The translations under genes and the position numbers were made by a program. A model generated the notes under the pieces. That model saw nothing but the letters and a program-made list of their open reading frames with translations, had not been told where the DNA came from and ran no database searches. A stretch of 64,000 nt of DNA from Saccharospirillum sp. (GTDB taxonomy: Bacteria > Pseudomonadota > Gammaproteobacteria > Pseudomonadales > Natronospirillaceae): assembly GCA_018402545.1 (NCBI GenBank), contig JAGYIL010000002.1, positions 62,001-126,000 on the forward strand, in the 5' to 3' direction. This document shows positions 58,145-64,000 of the stretch, one piece after another (position 1 is the first letter of the stretch; the number at the start of each line of letters is the position of its first letter).

Positions 58145-60082
58145 ATGACGCAACCGCAACAAGCCATGCAACTGAAGGAAGAGGACATTCGTGGTCACTA
58201 CGAAGCGGCGTTTCATACGCTGAGCGCCCTCAGCCATCGCCCACAATTTGCCTCGGCAGACGACGAACTCCAGACCAGCCGCGGTGGCTTTTCACGGCGG
58301 CGCTTTCGCAACACCATTCCGGGCATGTCACCCGTCACGCAAACGGCGGCGTCCTCGCAGGCCGGGTTGGCACAGACCATCGCCAGCGTCACTCCGGACG
58401 ACCCCTTACCCACTGAAGTGCAAAGCCATATTATTCGGGTGCTGCGTCGCGGCCTGGCGGTTGCCAATACCCTGGTCGATACCTTCGGAGACCAAACCCC
58501 GCTGAACAGCCTTAAGCGGGAAAACACCCAGGGCCGCCTGGGCGACCTGCAACGCAAAGAGTTTGGCGAACTGCTTAACGCATCCGGCTTGATCGGACTG
58601 TTCACCTTTGCCAGCTACCTTCAGTACATACTCAGCGACTACCTGACCGAGGCCGATAACCTGTCGATCACACTTCCCGATCCGGAGGAGATCGTACTGG
58701 ATAACCCCATCGATGCCCTGAATGGCGCCTTATGGGAACTCGACCGCTTTATTGATGACCATGCAGAAAGCGACGAAGCCCTGGTAAAAGTGGTGCGCGA
58801 CTACGCAACCCGCCTGATCGATGCGCTGCACATTCGCCGGCACGGAATGCCAAGACTGGAGCCTTTTTTATCCGCAACCTACCGGGTTGAGGCCGATGCA
58901 TTTACCGTCGATGGTTTCGAAGTCTCCCAGCGCGGCCGCTCCACCCAGCTGGTCATGAGTTTCAAGAAACCAGAGGAGGTTATCGGGAACCATATTGCCA
59001 AGCACCAGGCACTGAAACTCGCCAAAATGCTGATGGCCTACGATTTCACCCATAAGAAGAACCCTTTCGTTGATTTGGGCGGCTTCATCTTTACCTTTAT
59101 GGGCGACGGCAAACCCGGCACGGGCAAAACGACGCTGATTCAGATGCTGGCCGGTCTGTTGAACGACTATTGCGAGGTCGCAGGCTACACCTTCCGCTAT
59201 GAAAACCTATCGACAGACAACGTAGACAGCTTTCAGGGTAAATCCGGCCAGAACGCGAAACAGTTTATCCGCAACGTCACCGACCCGAACATCATTGGCT
59301 TCGGCACCATCGACGATATTGACCAGGTGGCCGGCAAGCGGGGAGACCGTCAGTCGTCGGCCGGGCAGCAGGAAATCACCGCCGTGCTGATGGAAAGCTT
59401 CGCCGGTGCGAGCACCGTGGTTCGCGGCAACTGCACCTTCGGCATGTTCTCAAATTACCCTGAACAGGTTGACGATGCCTTGCGTCAACGCGCCGGTGCC
59501 CGCTTTCTGATCGACGGGCCACAGTCCCGCGAAGACTACATCGACATACTGCATCTGTTAATGGGCAAGAACCACGATATTCCACTGGGCGATCATGACC
59601 TTTATGCGAATCAGGCGATTCAGAGCGCCGTGCAACGCTCGTTCGAAGCGCACAACCGCCCTACCGCACCAGCGCTGGCAGACGTCTTCGATCGAATGCT
59701 CACTGGTTCGGCAAGCAACGTGACCATCGCGTCATTGGGCAGCTACTTAAAGGCGATCCAGGAAGTCGACGAACGCTTTACTGGCCGGGCCATCAAGAAC
59801 ATTACCGATGCAGTGAAATTAAGGGCCATGGATTTCGAACTGCCGGACGACTGGATGGAGCACCCGGATCAGTTCTTACATCGCGACTACGACACCAAAT
59901 TGTCCATGCTCAGCGAATTGATGACGCCGATAACGCCAGAGATGGTGATTCAGGAAATCAACCGCTATGCCGACAGCGAATTTCGCTATGCCGGTGCGTC
60001 CGATGAAGCCGAGATTACCGAGCGTGTGCGCCAGATCAAATGGCAGCTGGAAGCGGAACGCCGGTTGCGGCAGGGCGAGTAA
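58145..60082 (+). CDS. AAA+ ATPase, third gene of cassette
   Basis: FMGDGKPGTGKTTLIQMLAGL Walker A, IIGFGTIDDIDQVAG Walker B, CTFGMFSN sensor-1-like, LRQRAGARF Arg-finger-like. Confidence 0.85.
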   Translation: MTQPQQAMQLKEEDIRGHYEAAFHTLSALSHRPQFASADDELQTSRGGFSRRRFRNTIPGMSPVTQTAASSQAGLAQTIASVTPDDPLPTEVQSHIIRVLRRGLAVANTLVDTFGDQTPLNSLKRENTQGRLGDLQRKEFGELLNASGLIGLFTFASYLQYILSDYLTEADNLSITLPDPEEIVLDNPIDALNGALWELDRFIDDHAESDEALVKVVRDYATRLIDALHIRRHGMPRLEPFLSATYRVEADAFTVDGFEVSQRGRSTQLVMSFKKPEEVIGNHIAKHQALKLAKMLMAYDFTHKKNPFVDLGGFIFTFMGDGKPGTGKTTLIQMLAGLLNDYCEVAGYTFRYENLSTDNVDSFQGKSGQNAKQFIRNVTDPNIIGFGTIDDIDQVAGKRGDRQSSAGQQEITAVLMESFAGASTVVRGNCTFGMFSNYPEQVDDALRQRAGARFLIDGPQSREDYIDILHLLMGKNHDIPLGDHDLYANQAIQSAVQRSFEAHNRPTAPALADVFDRMLTGSASNVTIASLGSYLKAIQEVDERFTGRAIKNITDAVKLRAMDFELPDDWMEHPDQFLHRDYDTKLSMLSELMTPITPEMVIQEINRYADSEFRYAGASDEAEITERVRQIKWQLEAERRLRQGE

Positions 60083-61360
60083 ATGCAGCCGATCGACACC
60101 CAAAACCCGCTCCCTTCCGAGCCTGTGTTCAACTGGACATTCTGCAAGAACGAATGGTTTCTTGTCAGCAGCGGTACCCTGAAGGAGCGGTACAACCGGG
60201 CGATGGAGCAACTGTGCGGGTGCAGAACCGAACTGGGGCGTTTTCACATCGACATGACCGGGTTCTCACCTGAAATCGCAGACGAACTTCAGGACCCTTA
60301 CTATCTGAACCCTCATGGCATTAACCGGCGTTTTATTCTGCTAATTCCCGAGCAACAGAATTTAACGCTGCACGACCCCATGTTTTCGTGGACGGCGGAT
60401 ATTCTGAGAAACTTTATGGAGGTGAACCGCAGCCAGCTGTTTACCCTCATGGCACGGGATTCCGTCTATGGAGAAATTCAGAACTCCATTTACCGGCTGG
60501 AATCGGTAGACGAACTGCTCGATATGAGAACGGTGTCTATCTCGTTAAAGACGCCCGATGGCTTGCTTGAAGCGGCGGGCCGCATTCATGAGACTATAGA
60601 CGAGCTGATGCAGCAGCCTGAACACTGGCTCGATGATGCACGACTGAATAACCTCATTCAGTTGTCTGAAAAAACAGGTGATATCCGCCGCCACCCGGTG
60701 GCGCCCATCGATGAGACTTATCAAATCCGACACTATTTTACGCGTCATCTCGATGGCTTGTACCGGTTCGATCATGGCCGGCGAATTGTGATTCTATCGG
60801 TCGACCCTCAGGTGGAACCTCTTGGCAGAGGCAACCCGCAGATCCAGCATCACCGCATACAGGACAGCGAACAGGTCTACCGGTATCTGACCGATCGCCG
60901 ACTGGTACAAACAGTATCGAACCTCGAAGCACTGCAGGAAATACTGCGCGGCTTCCTGCTCGACCAGTACGCCAGCGACCATCAGGATGGCGACTTTTCC
61001 GCCCTGACCGCAAGCGACCAGACTCAGTTGATTCATCAGTATTGGGATGCATTACCAGACGTCGCCAAAACCCTGCTGTCAGCAATTCGGCTTTTGGAAC
61101 AGGGCAGCAGCGATCTCGATTCGCTGGCAACGGGTGACGCATTCTTCTATATGATCGAACCAAAAGGCGGAGAAATGGCGCCTCTGATCCACCACTTGCT
61201 TGCCAATTACCGCACCGAACACTTTCGCTATCTGTACCGGTGGAACCGCGCTCTGTTCTGGCAACAATTTGAGCACTGGCCACCGGCAAAGCAAAACTAC
61301 GCAGGCCGATACATCACCCGTTTTGGTGATCAACGACCCGACAGCGCGCCCTGGAGATGA
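60083..61360 (+). CDS. Hypothetical protein (DUF6638-like), fourth gene of cassette
   Basis: 425-aa ORF starting at the nucleotide after the AAA+ stop codon. Confidence 0.65.
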   Translation: MQPIDTQNPLPSEPVFNWTFCKNEWFLVSSGTLKERYNRAMEQLCGCRTELGRFHIDMTGFSPEIADELQDPYYLNPHGINRRFILLIPEQQNLTLHDPMFSWTADILRNFMEVNRSQLFTLMARDSVYGEIQNSIYRLESVDELLDMRTVSISLKTPDGLLEAAGRIHETIDELMQQPEHWLDDARLNNLIQLSEKTGDIRRHPVAPIDETYQIRHYFTRHLDGLYRFDHGRRIVILSVDPQVEPLGRGNPQIQHHRIQDSEQVYRYLTDRRLVQTVSNLEALQEILRGFLLDQYASDHQDGDFSALTASDQTQLIHQYWDALPDVAKTLLSAIRLLEQGSSDLDSLATGDAFFYMIEPKGGEMAPLIHHLLANYRTEHFRYLYRWNRALFWQQFEHWPPAKQNYAGRYITRFGDQRPDSAPWR

Positions 61361-61364
61361 TTCA

Positions 61365-62015
61365 ATGATGGTCTTTCTTAAAAGTATAAAATGGATTGTT
61401 TGTACGCTGGTGATTGTCGGCCTGGGAGCATTCCTCGATTACTACCTGCCCAGTGAAGCCGTGGTGCAGCTAACCGGCACCGATGTTAAACGAATGGATA
61501 CCCGCAGGGGGCGTTACCTGGATCACGAAGGAGCCAACGTCGAGCGAGTGGCCCCAACCTACACCCGGGATATTCGTTTTATCAATGCCATTACGGCCGA
61601 TGACAAGGTTCGGGTATACCGCAATGAAGATACCGGCTGGCACTGGCCTCCTTACTTCAAGTTCGACAGCGCCGACATGACAGCCAGAACGCAGAGCATT
61701 CTATCTTCCGGTGAAAAGCCTCATGTACAGGTGACCTATTATGGCTGGCGCATCCAGTTGCTGTCGCTGTTTCCCAATATGGTCGACATGAAATTGGTAG
61801 AGCCTGGGTACCGGCCGGTTAACTGGGTTCGCATTATGTTCTTTACTGCCATGGCGATCGCTGGCTTCTTTTTCTGGCGCTGGTACCGGGGGTTCCGGCG
61901 TCGGGTAGAAGCCCGGCTGGCCGAACAGGCCAATGACGCTGCTGGCCCATTTCGCCGCGTGTTTGGCGCCATTCGCAAGGAGTGGCGTTCATGGACGGGG
62001 CCTTCACGCGGCTAG
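61365..62015 (+). CDS. DUF1523-like membrane protein, fifth gene of cassette
   Basis: LTGTDVKRMDTRRGRYL, TRDIRFINAI, VYRNEDTGWHWPPYFKFDSADM, YYGWRIQLLSLFPNMV; TMs at both ends. ATG at 61365. Confidence 0.75.
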   Translation: MMVFLKSIKWIVCTLVIVGLGAFLDYYLPSEAVVQLTGTDVKRMDTRRGRYLDHEGANVERVAPTYTRDIRFINAITADDKVRVYRNEDTGWHWPPYFKFDSADMTARTQSILSSGEKPHVQVTYYGWRIQLLSLFPNMVDMKLVEPGYRPVNWVRIMFFTAMAIAGFFFWRWYRGFRRRVEARLAEQANDAAGPFRRVFGAIRKEWRSWTGPSRG

Positions 62016-62088
62016 TGGGGCATATGGCCTGTTTTTCCCGGTTTATGGTGCCAACAACTTTCCGGTTTAAGGTGCCTACAACACGGGC

Positions 62089-62379
62089 TCACAAACCCGC
62101 TGCCCGCTCTACCCGGCATTCGTAAGACCCCATTTCGAACTCACGGCAGATCAACGGCCGGTTCTCGTAAATGGTGCACATGAAGGTTTCCCGGTTCAGT
62201 GCTGAGCACCAGCCATCATCCAGACGCAACATGGTCTCACCGCCCCATTCATCAACAGCGATGTGTCGGGCCGGAACGCCAGTATCGGTAATAATCATCA
62301 CTTCCAGGCGGCAACAACAGGCCTGGCAGGTTGAGCAGGTGACGGTTGGATCGGTTATGTCTTCAACGGGTATGGTCAT
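62089..62379 (-). CDS. YkgJ family cysteine cluster protein
   Basis: CSTCQACCCRLEV...GWCSALNRETFMCTIYENRPLICREFEMG. Confidence 0.88.
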   Translation of the reverse strand: MTIPVEDITDPTVTCSTCQACCCRLEVMIITDTGVPARHIAVDEWGGETMLRLDDGWCSALNRETFMCTIYENRPLICREFEMGSYECRVERAAGL

Positions 62380-62579
62380 TTGGGCATTATCAACTCAACA
62401 GCAGCGTGCTGTTTCGGGTTATCCATGTCAGGCAGAATCAGGGGCCTGAGCTGAGCGGAATCATAGCATAGAGTGCCTGGCCACCTTTGCCGCCACGATT
62501 AAAAAAGACCGACTAAACTGATAAGGCCATTACCGACCGATAACGCCGTTGAATACTGTTACTGCACAAGGATATCTGA

Positions 62580-63413
62580 ATGATCAAGCACCTGCTGATG
62601 ACGCTGAGTAGTACGCCATCCTCCTACGGCCGGTGCCTGGCCGGCTGTGTATTGCTAAGCAGTGTGCTGGCATCGCCCGCGCTGGCTGAAGACTGTGTGA
62701 AAACCTTCCGCTGGACCGAAGACCCGCCCTATACCTACGCCTCGGCAGACGCACCGGGCGGTGTCAGCGGCATATCCGCCGATATTGTACGTACCTTGCT
62801 GCACGATCTGGGGTGCGAGGTCCGGTTTGTCGACATGCCCTGGGCACGTGCCTTGTCGGCGTTAAAAACGGGTCGGGTCGATATCGTCAGTGGTGCCTTT
62901 GATACTCCTGAACGCCGGGCCTATGCCCACTATGCCAACCAGGGTGACACCTCACCAAACGTCATCTTTGTGCGTGCAAACAACCCCGGCGCGGTTGCCT
63001 GGCAGCAGTTTTCCGACCTGCTCGATAGCGATGCTGCACTCGGCGGACAAATTGGCGTGAATTATGGCCCCGAGTACCAGCAAGCACTGGCCAACGGTGA
63101 CCTGGAAGGCAGGCTGACGCTGGTACCAAACCGCCCTCTGCTGTGGCAAATGCTCGATCGCGACCGCATTGACGCCGTAGCGGCCAGCTACCTGACCGGT
63201 TTAATGGAAATCAGCAAACTGGGGTATCAGGACAGAATTGTCAGAACCGGCATCGAATTGTCATCCGACCCTGCCTATATCATTTTCTCCAAAGCCTCGG
63301 TCGACGAGACCTTTGTAGAGCGCTTCAATGAGGCCCACAACACCCTCTTGCAAAGCGAAGACTACCAGGCCATTGTGGATGCCCATACCCGCGAGTTTCA
63401 GGTGCCGGAATAG
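62580..63413 (+). CDS. Periplasmic solute-binding protein (SBP_bac_3 type)
   Basis: Signal peptide; FRWTEDPPYTYASADAPGGVSGISADIVRTLLHDLGCEVRFVDMPWARALSALKTGRVDIVSGAF. Confidence 0.88.
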   Translation: MIKHLLMTLSSTPSSYGRCLAGCVLLSSVLASPALAEDCVKTFRWTEDPPYTYASADAPGGVSGISADIVRTLLHDLGCEVRFVDMPWARALSALKTGRVDIVSGAFDTPERRAYAHYANQGDTSPNVIFVRANNPGAVAWQQFSDLLDSDAALGGQIGVNYGPEYQQALANGDLEGRLTLVPNRPLLWQMLDRDRIDAVAASYLTGLMEISKLGYQDRIVRTGIELSSDPAYIIFSKASVDETFVERFNEAHNTLLQSEDYQAIVDAHTREFQVPE

Positions 63414-63461
63414 CGCCTGCCCCCACAGCTGGGTGGCAGTAACGCCCTGATCACCAGACGC

Positions 63462-63989
63462 TCAACAGCCGGCAGTAACAGTGGTGACGGTACAGTCGGG
63501 GAAGCCAAACGAATCGTATTCAACGTAACAACCCGGTCCGGGATCTGAGGGGAGGTTAAACCCTACCCGGGTAAACCGGTTATCGACGAACGTCTTGAGA
63601 CTGGCGCTGCTGCTGGCCTGCAGAGAAATGTAATCCAGCATGGTGAGCGCATCCGCCACTTCAGCCTGGCTTTCGGGGCAGAGGTTACGCCAGTCTACCT
63701 CCGATCGCCCAACCTCGGTCTCTATCACGTAATCCAGCTGATTACTGCCGCCAGGGTTGCTGGCAGCAGGCGAGAGACCGCTGACATAGGCTTTGCTTCT
63801 GACAATACCAACGGTGCTTTTCATCGCACCTGCGACCGAATTGATGGTCGCAAGACGGGCCTCCGATGAAAGCGCTACAAAGCGAGGGAGAGCAACGGCT
63901 GCCAGCACGCCAAGAATGACTATTACCAGAACCAGCTCAACCAGCGTGAAGCCGCCAGAAAGGCGTGTGTGGCCAACCTTCAAATCCAT
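63462..63989 (-). CDS. Type IV pilin-like / MSHA-like prepilin
   Basis: GGFTLVELVLVIVILGVLAAVALPRFVAL prepilin motif. Confidence 0.88.
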   Translation of the reverse strand: MDLKVGHTRLSGGFTLVELVLVIVILGVLAAVALPRFVALSSEARLATINSVAGAMKSTVGIVRSKAYVSGLSPAASNPGGSNQLDYVIETEVGRSEVDWRNLCPESQAEVADALTMLDYISLQASSSASLKTFVDNRFTRVGFNLPSDPGPGCYVEYDSFGFPDCTVTTVTAGC

Positions 63990-64000
63990 GAGACAACCTA

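Overview
A 64 kb chromosomal window from a moderately GC-rich gammaproteobacterium, read from sequence alone. The lineage is inferred from gene content and from the zapA / 6S RNA / fau arrangement. Most of it is ordinary housekeeping and accessory content: phnDCE-type transport, GH116 glycosidase, gdhA, a ModF-like ABC ATPase, MATE, zapA, ygfB, pepP, molybdopterin oxidoreductase, LysR/AraC/MocR/WYL/Rrf2 regulators and so on. I found no CRISPR array, tRNA, rRNA or transposase gene. The strongest items for a second look are: (1) a single-chain PheS-like aminoacyl-tRNA-synthetase paralogue with a C-terminal FDX-ACB domain, preceded by a ~190-nt leader with a near-consensus promoter, a nested three-tier hairpin, a possible 22-aa leader ORF and a terminator-like hairpin just before the RBS (36423-37768); (2) a tightly packed five-gene cassette of coiled-coil protein, unknown, AAA+ ATPase, unknown and DUF1523-like membrane protein (55922-62015), sitting behind a secreted matrixin protease and a damaged caspase/TPR gene; (3) a family of long palindromic elements with divergent but self-complementary arms (three copies) plus two other MITE-like elements, one of which supplies the stop codon of a neighbouring gene; (4) two deletion-remnant genes (caspase and DsbA/FrnE) whose surviving bodies start at ATGA overlaps; (5) 6S RNA, which the supplied ORF track reads into as part of the fau ORF; (6) a FosA homologue directly followed by a KaiC-like/PPDK-N fusion protein.
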